DNA of 64,000 bases, from contig NZ_CAAAHX010000007.1 of NCBI RefSeq assembly GCF_900639865.1, forward strand, positions 149,251 to 213,250, written 5' to 3'. The notes below the pieces were generated by a model. It saw nothing but the letters and a program-made list of their open reading frames with translations, was not told where the DNA came from and did no database searches. The stretch is from Legionella gresilensis. GTDB lineage: Bacteria > Pseudomonadota > Gammaproteobacteria > Legionellales > Legionellaceae. Below, piece after piece: positions 9,480 through 18,012 of this stretch. Numbering within the stretch: the first letter of the stretch is position 1; each line of letters begins with the position of its first letter. The position numbers and the translations under genes were made by a program.

Positions 9480-11177
9480 TCAGATATGAAAATAAAGTTT
9501 AAGGTAAGACAAATTATTACTGGTGAAACGTTCGAGCTTATCTGGATAGACGCCAATTAAAAAATCACTAAGCCCGTAAGAAAAAGATTCCTCCTCGATA
9601 AAAACTCGTTTTTTCTGATTTACAAATGGTAAAAGTAAAAGATCGCCTTCATATTGAACTTCTACAACCACATCAATTTGATCGTAGGTCAAAGTAAGAT
9701 TAATACTATTAGTAGCTAAATTGCTATAATGAAGATGTTGAATAATAGCTTCAGTGGTTAAAGCAATTCTTTCAATACTTTGTTTATCAATTTTCCATAA
9801 CTGACCATGTTCTAAAATAAATCTATTTAGTTTTATATTAGACATGTTTTCATTGAAATTTAACACCGCTTGTTTACGAATACCTATGCGGAAGATTAAA
9901 TGTAAAAATAAAGCAATAATTACCGATAAAGTTAAAGAGGTGCAGGTGAATGTTTGTAAAATAGGTGGTAAGGAGTCATAAAAATTAGGGTAAATTTCAC
10001 GGCTTAGCCCAAATAATAAAGCAAGACCTATAACATAGGTCATACGCATATCAATATTTTTTGAAGACATCAAAGCAATTCCGCCGACAACCATAAAGCT
10101 ACCAGTAAACATTAAAGCAGGTCCTATTACAGACATGGGCACAATAAGCAGAACTAAAGCAAACTTTGGTTGTAAGGCCATCAGAATTAAAACAATGCTG
10201 GCTGCAAAAGCAATGTACCGACTTGTAGCACCCGCTGCATTAGAAACACCTACAAGACTTGGTCCGGTACTAATACCAGGAATTCCGCAAATACCGGCTA
10301 CTACAGCTCCCAGACCATCAGCGAATACACCGCCTTTGATAGATTTTAAATCAGGTTTTTTCCAGCTAGGATCGTTGATTTTTTGACATGTAGTAATTAC
10401 GCCTACTGTTCTTAATGCTGCAGCAATACTTGCAATAAAAAAAGGTAAAATTAACGAGAAGGAAAAATCATAGGAAATGAAGGTTAGATCGGGCCATGCA
10501 AAAAAAGGGACTTTATTAAAATTGACATCATTTGTATGAACTACACCTAATAAAAAAGCCACAATATAACCAACGACTAAACCAACAAAAGAACAAATGA
10601 GTTTAATAATTCCTCGCCACCAAATACTAAGACCTACCATTATCCCTAATGTAAGCAAAGCAATAAAAATATGTTTCGTTAAGGAAGCATAATGATATTC
10701 CTTACCTAATTCTAGAAATTGAGCTAAGCCTTCTAGTCCTAATTCAATACCAACGATACTAATAATAAAACCTGAAATACCTGGGGGGAAAAAAGCACGT
10801 AATTGATAGATAAAGCGAGAAAAAAAGATTTCCATTAAACCTGAAAAAATAGTCATACCTAAAACTAAGGGTAAGCCGCCAGCTGTAGCGGCAAGTAGTG
10901 AGGCTTTAAGATATATAGCTGAAACTACAGGCGCAGCTAAATAACCGGAGCCAATAGGGGGCTTAAGTGCCTGAATACTAGTAGCAATAGCTAGGGCAAT
11001 CATACCCATTCTGACAGCATTTAAAGAAGTAGTGTAAGGAAGGTGAGCTGCTTTTACAACGATTACAATTAGTACTAAATATACCGACATCAATACAACA
11101 TACTGTATTGCTAGCAAACATAATTTTACGAAAGGTGGTTTATCGTTTACTCCGTATATTAACTCATCATTATTCAT
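9480..11177 (-). CDS. NCS2 family nucleobase permease with C-terminal soluble domain
   Basis: This 565-aa protein has about twelve hydrophobic segments to residue 435 and the marks of the nucleobase:cation symporter-2 (xanthine/uracil permease) family: GSGYLAAPVVSAIYLKAS, FFPPGISGFIISIVGIELG and GIPGISTGPSLVGVSNAAG (the G-x-P-x-T-x-x-x-x-x-x-G-x-x substrate motif in relaxed form). The substrate is presumably a purine or pyrimidine. Residues from about 440 to 565 form an extra soluble domain. A helix (FILEHGQLWKIDKQSIERIA) and following strands resemble a GHKL/HATPase-like fold seen in some bacterial NCS2 fusions, but no ATP-binding N or G box is evident. The job of this tail is unknown. It may sense or regulate transport. 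Confidence 0.85.
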   Translation of the reverse strand: MNNDELIYGVNDKPPFVKLCLLAIQYVVLMSVYLVLIVIVVKAAHLPYTTSLNAVRMGMIALAIATSIQALKPPIGSGYLAAPVVSAIYLKASLLAATAGGLPLVLGMTIFSGLMEIFFSRFIYQLRAFFPPGISGFIISIVGIELGLEGLAQFLELGKEYHYASLTKHIFIALLTLGIMVGLSIWWRGIIKLICSFVGLVVGYIVAFLLGVVHTNDVNFNKVPFFAWPDLTFISYDFSFSLILPFFIASIAAALRTVGVITTCQKINDPSWKKPDLKSIKGGVFADGLGAVVAGICGIPGISTGPSLVGVSNAAGATSRYIAFAASIVLILMALQPKFALVLLIVPMSVIGPALMFTGSFMVVGGIALMSSKNIDMRMTYVIGLALLFGLSREIYPNFYDSLPPILQTFTCTSLTLSVIIALFLHLIFRIGIRKQAVLNFNENMSNIKLNRFILEHGQLWKIDKQSIERIALTTEAIIQHLHYSNLATNSINLTLTYDQIDVVVEVQYEGDLLLLPFVNQKKRVFIEEESFSYGLSDFLIGVYPDKLERFTSNNLSYLKLYFHI

Positions 11178-11632
11178 TAGCGATGATCTGCCTTATTAAT
11201 TTAGATTATATTATTTTTGGATCTTTATTAATTTAACAACAAATCTTATAGGATTTAGCAATTTAAAATTGCGTTCTTTAGTGAGTATTAAAATTATAGT
11301 TTGCCTTTTGCTCTTTCCTAAAATAATTACTCTGAAAAAATCTTTTAGAAATATTATTTTTTTATTTAATTTAGAACATAATTTAAAATTATTATCCTAT
11401 ATGTTTGGTTATTAACCTATTTGAAATAACAATTGTTGCAAATTATAAAATGTTGTTTATTATTATTTAATTAGAGACACTTTATTTAAGAATATCAATC
11501 TTTTATGCTAGTCTAATGTTATTTATTTAATTCTTTAAAATAATAGTAACGAGATTAGAATTTAAAAATGATCTTATTACTAAAAATTATTGGATTAAAG
11601 GTTTTAATCTATTGAGAATAGGGAAATCATCC
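11178..11632. other. AT-rich divergent intergenic region
   Basis: The 455 bases between the NCS2 permease gene and the diheme oxidoreductase gene are very AT-rich with many T/A tracts. They presumably hold promoters for both divergent genes. I see no confident promoter pair, repeat or small coding region in it. Confidence 0.5.
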
Positions 11633-13954
11633 ATGTCAAAGCTCAATTATTTTAAGTCAATTGCGACTACCTTGCTTCTCTTCTTTACATTTAATTTATA
11701 TGCACAAGATATTAATTTAGCACTTAATGCTCGTGCCTGGGCTAGCACAGAGGGGCTACCGGCAAAAAATGCTGTTGATGGTAATCCGAATACACGTTGG
11801 GGCTCAATTATCGGTATTGATCCTTCATGGCTTGCTATTGATTTGGGAAAAGCTTATTCCTTGGCAAGAATCGTTATTGATTGGGAAGCCGCTAACGCAG
11901 AAATATATGAAGTTCAAGGTTCTAATGATGCTAACAATTGGACAGTGTTAGCTAGAAGAACAGGTGGCGTATTTGGGAACCGTACTGATACAGTAAATGT
12001 CTCTGGTAATTATCGTTATATTCGTATTTATGGTATTAAGCGCAGTGTAGGAAATCAGTGGGGTTATTCCATTTGGGAGTTAAAAGTCTATGGCACCGAT
12101 TCTAATCCACCAGATGGCGATGATAATTTTGTCCCCTTATTTTCAAGTAGTACGCCACTTGAGCCTAGTACAGTCATAGAAACACCTACTGCTTTAATTA
12201 CGCGCTTTGCTGATCGAGCTCGTGACAGACATGCACGTGAAGATCAATATCGGGCTTATGATCACTATCTACCGTTCTATTGGGAGCATCGTACTATCCA
12301 AGTAGAAATGATAGATGAGGTGGCTAAAGGCGGTAACAGAATTATTGTTAACGTAAAAACTTTGTGGCCACTAAGTGCACCAGAATTTAGAGCTTTTTAT
12401 CGAGGTGTTAATACGGTTGCTGAGTATTTTCATAACGTTTCAATGAGAGTAACAAGTGGTGATAGATTAAATTATCAAACAATAATCACTACTAATCCTA
12501 AAGAAGGTCGCGCAATCAGAAATGGCGATCGAATGGAAATAGAAATTAGCGAATTTCTTGCTAATCCGCCACGTGGCCGCGCTAATTATTATGGCACTGC
12601 CTTTTTATATATTATTGGGCAAGGACTCGTGCCTTGGGAAGCACGTGGGGTGTTTGGTGATCCACGCACGGAACGAGAAGATTCTTATCCTATTCCCGTT
12701 GAAGCTTGGTTAGGTGGAAAAACTACAATACATCATCAGTATACAAATGAACCCAAAGATTTATTTAAACAGATGGCTACCAATACATCAAATATTAATG
12801 GCCAGCCTTTTATGTTAGGACGTCGCGTTCATCATACTGATATGATAAATGGTGCGCATTCAGAGCCAGGTAATCCAGGTTTTCCTGAATTAGCTAACAA
12901 AGTTGGTGTCAATTACATCAATCGTTCTTGCGTAGGATGTCATGTAAACAATGGCCGGGGGCTTCCACCTGCAGTTGGTACCGTTCTAAATAATTATATG
13001 ATTATAGTGACAGATGCCAATGGTAATCCTCACCCAACGTTAGGTTCGTTTTTACAACCGTTTTCTACTTCAGGTACGCCTGAGGGTACGGTAAGAATCC
13101 AAAGTTGGACTGAAACTAATGGACTTCGTCGGCCTAATTTTCAATTTAGCCCTGCAGTAACGCGGTTTTCACCACGTATTACCCCTCAACTTGTGGGTGC
13201 AGGCTTATTAGAAGCTATTCCTGAAAGTGCCATTGTCGAAATAGCTAATAATCCAAATAAAGGCAACGGTGTTGCTGGACGTATTCACCTTGTTTATGAA
13301 GCAGGCACTACAATTCCTCGGGTTGGACGTTTTGGTTGGAAAGCAGCAAACGCTACTGTTAGGGATCAAATTGTTACTGCTTTACGTAATGATATGGGCG
13401 TTACTAGCTCTGTTATGCCCCAACCTGATTGTGGTCCACAACAAACCAATTGTGGTCCTACAGGTGCCGAAATTAGTGATACCTATATAAATCAGTTAAC
13501 AACATATATCCAACTTTTAGGAGTTCGCGCTCAGCGCAATTCTGAGAATGCAGTTGTTAAGCAGGGTAAAGCTATTTTTAGCCAAATTGGATGTGCGGCA
13601 TGTCACGTACCAACCTTTACTACTAGTCCTTATCATCCAAAGGCTGAGCTAAGAAATCAGGTTATTCACCCTTATACGGATTTGTTAGTACATGATATGG
13701 GTCCTGAATTAGCTGATACTCTTCCCGAGATTAATAATGTAAAACCAAATGAATGGAGAACGGCGCCTTTATGGAATATTGGTTTAACTGCAGGAGTTAG
13801 TGGCGGCGAAGCCTATTTACATGATGGCCGTGCACGAACCTTAAATGAAGCTATTTTATGGCATGGTGGAGAAGGTTCTGCGAGTCGGACAGCCTACCAA
13901 AATCTGTCTGCTGATCTTCGTAATGCTTTAATTGAATTCTTAAAATCACTCTAA
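11633..13954 (+). CDS. discoidin (F5/8C) domain-diheme oxidoreductase (DUF1111) fusion, secreted
   Basis: The best start is the ATG at 11633 behind AGGGAAA; a TTG 21 bases earlier is less likely. The 773-aa product begins with a signal peptide (KSIATTLLLFFTFNLYA). Residues 25-155 form an F5/8 type C carbohydrate-binding-like domain: A-V-D-G-N-P-N-T-R-W-G, SWLAIDLGKAY and YRYIRIYG. Residues about 170-770 match the DUF1111 (di-heme oxidoreductase, thiol-oxidoreductase/peroxidase-like) family with two c-type heme sites, CVGCH at 433-437 and CAACH at 654-658, the GLLEAIPE motif and the C-terminal APLWNIG...YLHDGRARTL. Both hemes imply periplasmic maturation. The physiological donor and substrate are unknown. 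A strong terminator follows. Confidence 0.88.
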   Translation: MSKLNYFKSIATTLLLFFTFNLYAQDINLALNARAWASTEGLPAKNAVDGNPNTRWGSIIGIDPSWLAIDLGKAYSLARIVIDWEAANAEIYEVQGSNDANNWTVLARRTGGVFGNRTDTVNVSGNYRYIRIYGIKRSVGNQWGYSIWELKVYGTDSNPPDGDDNFVPLFSSSTPLEPSTVIETPTALITRFADRARDRHAREDQYRAYDHYLPFYWEHRTIQVEMIDEVAKGGNRIIVNVKTLWPLSAPEFRAFYRGVNTVAEYFHNVSMRVTSGDRLNYQTIITTNPKEGRAIRNGDRMEIEISEFLANPPRGRANYYGTAFLYIIGQGLVPWEARGVFGDPRTEREDSYPIPVEAWLGGKTTIHHQYTNEPKDLFKQMATNTSNINGQPFMLGRRVHHTDMINGAHSEPGNPGFPELANKVGVNYINRSCVGCHVNNGRGLPPAVGTVLNNYMIIVTDANGNPHPTLGSFLQPFSTSGTPEGTVRIQSWTETNGLRRPNFQFSPAVTRFSPRITPQLVGAGLLEAIPESAIVEIANNPNKGNGVAGRIHLVYEAGTTIPRVGRFGWKAANATVRDQIVTALRNDMGVTSSVMPQPDCGPQQTNCGPTGAEISDTYINQLTTYIQLLGVRAQRNSENAVVKQGKAIFSQIGCAACHVPTFTTSPYHPKAELRNQVIHPYTDLLVHDMGPELADTLPEINNVKPNEWRTAPLWNIGLTAGVSGGEAYLHDGRARTLNEAILWHGGEGSASRTAYQNLSADLRNALIEFLKSL

Positions 13955-13961
13955 TTTTGCA

Positions 13962-13992
13962 GAGAGTATGCTTGTTTAACAAGCATACTCTC
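13962..13992 (+). terminator. strong hairpin after the diheme oxidoreductase gene
   Basis: A 15-base perfect inverted repeat (13962-13976 against 13978-13992) built on GAGAGTATGCTTGTT forms a very stable stem only 8 bases after the stop codon. It is followed by a short pyrimidine-rich stretch (CTCGTTTC) instead of a long T-run. Confidence 0.75.
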
Positions 13993-14012
13993 CTCGTTTC
14001 AAAAATAGATCT

Positions 14013-14161
14013 CTTTCCAAACTGCCATTGATGGTCAATCTCGGCCGAAAAAAGTATTCAAAGCCTGTCCCCATGTAGATAAGGATGCTCATATACTTTA
14101 TGACACGGTACTTTTTCGGCCTTTTCGACCGACCTGGTCTCATTACCGTCAGTGTGGAAAG
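14013..14161. repeat. 149-bp element bounded by imperfect inverted repeats (MITE-like or remnant)
   Basis: Outer arms CTTTCCAAACTGCC (14013-14026) and GTCAGTGTGGAAAG (14148-14161) are inverse copies with 12 of 14 matches. Nested inside are GGCCGAAAAAAGTA (14043-14056) and TACTTTTTCGGCC (14109-14121), inverse copies with one extra A. It has no coding capacity and is richer in G+C than its surroundings. The structure suits a miniature transposable element or a large imperfect cruciform; target-site duplications are not obvious. Confidence 0.5.
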
Positions 14162-14242
14162 TGGCTAATAGTTAACAAAAGATTGCTTCAGAATTAAACT
14201 GCCATATAATGAGTACTTAAGTAACTGCACTATTAGTATTTC

Positions 14243-15094
14243 ATGAAAAGATTTATTTTATCACTGTTAATGTTCGTTTTATCCTCGCCAATAGTATTTG
14301 CTTACCCTGTAGGTAATGCCTTTCCGCCTTTTAAAATAGCCGGAAATCTTTATTATGTTGGTATGGATGATTTGGCAAGTTATTTAATCGTGACTAAGGA
14401 AGGTAATATTTTAATTAATAGTGATCTTGAAGCTAATATTCCCATGATTAAAGCTAATATTCAAAAGCTTGGCTTTGACTATCGCGATACTAAAATTCTT
14501 CTTATTAGTCATGCCCATTTAGATCACGCTGCAGGTAGTAAGTTAATTAAGCAGGAAACCAATGCTCAATATATGGTTATGGCTGAGGACGTAGCTACAG
14601 TTGAGTCTGGAGGAACAGTAGATTTTTTCTATGCTAATGATAAAAGTATGTATTTTCCAGCAACTAAAGTTGATAAAATTTTACACGATGGTGACCAGGT
14701 AAAGCTTGGAGATACAGTATTAACTGCTCATTTAACGCCTGGGCATACTAAAGGTTGCACCACATGGACTATGCAAGTGAAAGATAAGGGCAAAACATAT
14801 CAAGCAGTAATTGTCGGTAGTCTTAATGTGAATCCTGGTTACCCATTAGTTAATAATAAAACTTATCCCAATATTGCTGCAGATTACAAGCGAGCCATTG
14901 AAGCCTTAAAAAGCTTACCCTGTGATATTTTCCTTGGTGCTCATGCTATGTATTTCGATCTTAGTAAGAAATATGCACTTTTAAATAAGACTCAAGTCAC
15001 CCCGTTTATCGATCCAGATGGCTATAAAAAACATATAGAGCAGAAGGCGAATGAATTTAATTTAAAACTTAATGAGCAAAAAAATAATTTATAG
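14243..15094 (+). CDS. subclass B3 metallo-beta-lactamase, FEZ-1-like
   Basis: This 283-aa protein (FEZ-1 is 282 by recollection) has a signal peptide ending near residue 20 (LSSPIVFA). Its zinc ligands are complete: H90 and H92, D94 and H95 (SHAHLDHAAG), H168 (TPGHTKGCTTW) and H234 (LGAHAMYFDL). The run AHLTPGHTKGCTTWTM and the later VIVGSLNVNPGY and IEQKANEF segments match FEZ-1 of Legionella gormanii closely as I recall it. B3 enzymes hydrolyse beta-lactams including carbapenems in the periplasm using one or two zinc ions. It is monocistronic, with the 149-bp inverted-repeat element just upstream. Activity on drugs is expected but unproven; H-A replaces the more usual S-H context at position 233-234. 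Confidence 0.92.
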   Translation: MKRFILSLLMFVLSSPIVFAYPVGNAFPPFKIAGNLYYVGMDDLASYLIVTKEGNILINSDLEANIPMIKANIQKLGFDYRDTKILLISHAHLDHAAGSKLIKQETNAQYMVMAEDVATVESGGTVDFFYANDKSMYFPATKVDKILHDGDQVKLGDTVLTAHLTPGHTKGCTTWTMQVKDKGKTYQAVIVGSLNVNPGYPLVNNKTYPNIAADYKRAIEALKSLPCDIFLGAHAMYFDLSKKYALLNKTQVTPFIDPDGYKKHIEQKANEFNLKLNEQKNNL

Positions 15095-15238
15095 ATTAAA
15101 GGCTTAAACTTTTAATCAGTTTATAGTTTTGCTTAGTTTATCGTATTGTAGATTAAATAAAGGGTATTTTAAATTTAATTTGCATAAATGGTAAAGTAAG
15201 CAATCGCTAGCACTTGATTATTTTTACTTAAGAAACGT

Positions 15239-15619
15239 ATGCCTGCTAGAATTTTTAATGGGAGTTTTGAACAGGTTAGTCAGTATCTTGGGTAATTTAA
15301 AAGTATATTAGCCAAAGAACAAGTTTTGATACAAGCTGTTAGGAAAGATCATAGTTGTACGTCATTTTTTAGTTCAAATTACACTTTTTAATGATGAAGA
15401 AGTATATTTTTTTAAGGAAAAAGAAGAGCATTTCAATCTTCATACCGAAAATGCCTGAACTAAATCAAGTAAAAGGTTTGAACTCTGCTAGTAGGCAAAC
15501 TACTATAAGCGATACATATGTTATATCAACAAAGGTCCAAAAAGCCTTCCAGTTTTTATGATAAACAAGAAAAAGATTTTAATATCGATGCTTCTTGTTT
15601 GACAACACAAAATCACTAA
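15239..15619 (+). pseudogene. decayed gene of unknown family
   Basis: Across 15239-15619 plausible protein text appears in successive forward frames broken by stops and shifts: from ATG 15239, IFNGSFEQVSQYLG; then LAKEQVLIQAVRKDHSCTSF; then VQITLFNDEEVYFFKEKEEH; then VKGLNSASRQTTISDTYVIS; then YDKQEKDFNIDASCLTTQNH ending at a TAA at 15617-15619. Each piece is collinear with the next, which suggests one former gene of about 125 codons with several indels. I do not recognise the family. The rest of the 15095-15783 gap is AT-rich without features. Confidence 0.45.
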
Positions 15620-15783
15620 GTATAAATAAATTAATTTGCAAATAATCTTAAGTGGATTCGTTAAATGATTACCATTTTATTTTATAAATTTATTTTGCAG
15701 TATTGATGTTTAAATTAAAACTAACTTGATATTTAATTAATCATTTATTATATTACTTGCTTTTTTTGCTAAAAGGCTGAGTA

Positions 15784-16869
15784 ATGAGGAAAGATTTAAT
15801 AAAATTAATAGAGCAATTACCTAAGCGAGATAAAGAACAGCTTGATAAACTCAATCCAAAATTAAAGTCCTTACTTTTTTCAAATCATCCAGAACGATAT
15901 TTATTAACAATTGGTTTAGATTTGCAAGCCTATAAACAAACCAATCTTATACCTGAAGCGATAAAAATATTGTTGTTAGAAAATATACTAAATTCAACTT
16001 CACCTGAAGACACATTAAAAATTATTTATCATTTATTAAAACTAGAATTTCAAGCAAACAGTGCTGATCCTATTCGAAGTGGTAATAGATTAATTGGCTT
16101 ATTCATGCGCTCTTTTATTGCAAAGGAGGAAACTAAAGATGAGTCTGCTGATTTTAATTATGAGGGGGCAGTAAAGCATACAAAATTTCACGAAAAATAT
16201 AATGCTCGTAATAAGGATAAAAAATTAAAGCATTATGTTGATGTGATACCCAATAATGTCAAACGTATGTGGCTTATTATGCAAAAAACTGCTGAACTTG
16301 AGCTTAAAGATGATTATCCCAATTTTGCTGCAAAAGGTTTAGTGTCAACGCCGCCTTTTCATTACACACAGATGTTACCTGCAAATACGTTAGAAGAAGC
16401 AAGGGCCAATACACTTGAAATACCAGTGGTAACAACAGCCGAGGAAGGGGAGCAAACGCTTAAAGAACTTACTCAAGGTGTTACTTTGCCAGTATGGGTA
16501 GGTAAAAATAAGGACATGCAAGAAAAACTTGAAATAGAAGTTGCTAATTTTTTAAATGAGTTAAAAGCAGATATCAAAAAGACATCTTGGCAAGCAGCAG
16601 GTTTTGGAATATTTAAAGGTAGTGTAATTAATGAAGGACAGCGCGTACCCCATAGAGTTGATAAAATTCTCAAGACTATTAAACAGTTTGAAGAAAGGAA
16701 ATTAAACGCCGTAAGTGCGTATGATAAAATAGTAGGTCATGCGGAAGATGCTTTAATATCACCCCGGCGTGGGCAGTGCAAAACTACAACTAATTTCTAT
16801 CAAAAAATAGCAAGTCATGACTGGTTAGCTACTCGCGAGGAACTTAGAGAGACGCAGTTAGCTTTATGA
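15784..16869 (+). CDS. hypothetical protein, effector-like
   Basis: This 361-aa soluble protein is not recognised. Residues 1-100 are helical and Leu-rich. Residues 120-230 are mixed and charged. The C-terminal 70 residues have a compact basic helix (HRVDKILKTIKQFEERKLNA) followed by SPRRGQCKTTTNFYQKI, a segment of the type that recurs at the C-termini of several uncharacterised Legionella proteins. There is no signal peptide or membrane segment. It stands at the left of a block of effector-like genes, which is the main reason to suspect a Dot/Icm substrate. The ATG at 15784 has AAGG 10 bases upstream. Confidence 0.7.
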   Translation: MRKDLIKLIEQLPKRDKEQLDKLNPKLKSLLFSNHPERYLLTIGLDLQAYKQTNLIPEAIKILLLENILNSTSPEDTLKIIYHLLKLEFQANSADPIRSGNRLIGLFMRSFIAKEETKDESADFNYEGAVKHTKFHEKYNARNKDKKLKHYVDVIPNNVKRMWLIMQKTAELELKDDYPNFAAKGLVSTPPFHYTQMLPANTLEEARANTLEIPVVTTAEEGEQTLKELTQGVTLPVWVGKNKDMQEKLEIEVANFLNELKADIKKTSWQAAGFGIFKGSVINEGQRVPHRVDKILKTIKQFEERKLNAVSAYDKIVGHAEDALISPRRGQCKTTTNFYQKIASHDWLATREELRETQLAL

Positions 16870-16951
16870 ATGTAATTAATTAATATTTTAATGGTAGTTC
16901 ATTTCGAATAGCGGATAATTATTTATAAAGTAGTATTGATTATCAAAATAG

Positions 16952-16971
16952 ATTCCCGCCTACGCGGGAAT
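16952..16971. repeat. REP-like palindromic unit
   Basis: ATTCCCGC at 16952-16959 and GCGGGAAT at 16964-16971 form a perfect 8-bp hairpin around a CTAC loop, followed by GACTTG. The same type of unit with the same CTAC loop recurs at 56121-56138. It lies in the gap after the 361-aa protein gene and could also act as a terminator. Confidence 0.7.
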
Positions 16972-17056
16972 GACTTGTGAAATAACGATTGATCAATTAA
17001 GTGCAGCAATTTTGCATAATTGGTGCACTTAGAAAAATTAAATAGCTGATTTCTAT

Positions 17057-17581
17057 TTATCTATGTCCATGGTAGTTTGATGAAGCGCCATAACCACCAA
17101 TATGTCCATGATTAGTACTAACCGATCCACTATGACCATGATGGTTGCTAGCGCTCGAAAAAATACCATGCCCATGATAAGAGGAAGTAGTATGACTGTG
17201 GTAATTTGAGTCAAAAGGATTGCTGCTATGTCTGTGCGTGGTACCAACATCTACAATAGGTGTACTAAAGAAACTAGACCGATAAAATGGGGAACTATAA
17301 GCTGTTGTGTACGACCTTCCTGGAAACCGACAGGCACTACTAAAAAGGAATGGCAGTAAACAAACAGCGCCAATGGTCAGTAAAACAACCGGTAGCGCAA
17401 TTGGTATTATAGGTGAGACAGCTGCTGCTGAGGCAAGCAAAGCTGTTGTAGGAGCTGCTGCTGACGCTTTTATACTTAATGCAGCAATAACACCTAACGT
17501 AACGACTGCTGTCCCTGCTAATGCGAGTAAACATTTTAATTGGAAACTGGAATTATTTCTTGCTAAGTCTTTTAAAGCCAT
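17057..17581 (-). CDS. membrane protein with His/Gly/Ser-rich tail
   Basis: This 174-aa protein has two hydrophobic segments (about residues 15-38 and 55-82) separated by an Ala-rich stretch, so it probably spans the membrane twice. Residues 112-174 are low complexity and contain 13 histidines, mostly as H-x-H pairs (HRH, HSH and four HGH), spaced by Ser, Gly, Asn and Tyr. Such tails commonly bind Zn, Ni or Cu, but no metal role has been shown. No family is recognised. The gene is alone, with a REP-like hairpin beyond its 3' end. Confidence 0.75.
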   Translation of the reverse strand: MALKDLARNNSSFQLKCLLALAGTAVVTLGVIAALSIKASAAAPTTALLASAAAVSPIIPIALPVVLLTIGAVCLLPFLFSSACRFPGRSYTTAYSSPFYRSSFFSTPIVDVGTTHRHSSNPFDSNYHSHTTSSYHGHGIFSSASNHHGHSGSVSTNHGHIGGYGASSNYHGHR

Positions 17582-18012
17582 TATTTATTTCCTTCTCTTT
17601 TTTATTAAAATGACATATTCGTTATCTTATGAAGTTGAGTCAATATATTTTATTTATTTATTGCAATATAAGTTTATTTTTTGAATTAATTGGATTAAAT
17701 ATATATTTAAAAGTGACGGATAGATCATCTTTATGCACCAGAAATAGATTTTTGCTCATGTGCAAAATGAATAGGCTTCAAATACCTTTATGCCTATCTG
17801 CCTATGATTTACACTGTCTTATAATAGTTCGAACTAGAAGCTAAGATATTTTAATTCACTTAGTTCAGAAATTTTACCAACGTCAGGACTACCAGCTAAT
17901 AAAGAGAAATTTGATTAATAAAAGTGTTTGGCTCTCATTTAAACCTCATACTTAAAGGGAAATTAAACTTGCTTCTTTTGGCGTATATAAATATATTTAA
18001 AGCTTTATAATT
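17582..18012. other. intergenic region without recognised genes
   Basis: These 431 bases lie between divergent genes. A small hairpin (ATAGGC at 17771-17776 with GCCTAT at 17792-17797) is the only structure seen. Short frames in it lack ribosome sites. It presumably contains the promoters of both flanking genes. Confidence 0.4.

Noticed and set aside
17307..17684. 125-codon plus-strand frame opposite the His-rich protein
   Set aside because: Shadow of the minus-strand Ala-rich coding region.
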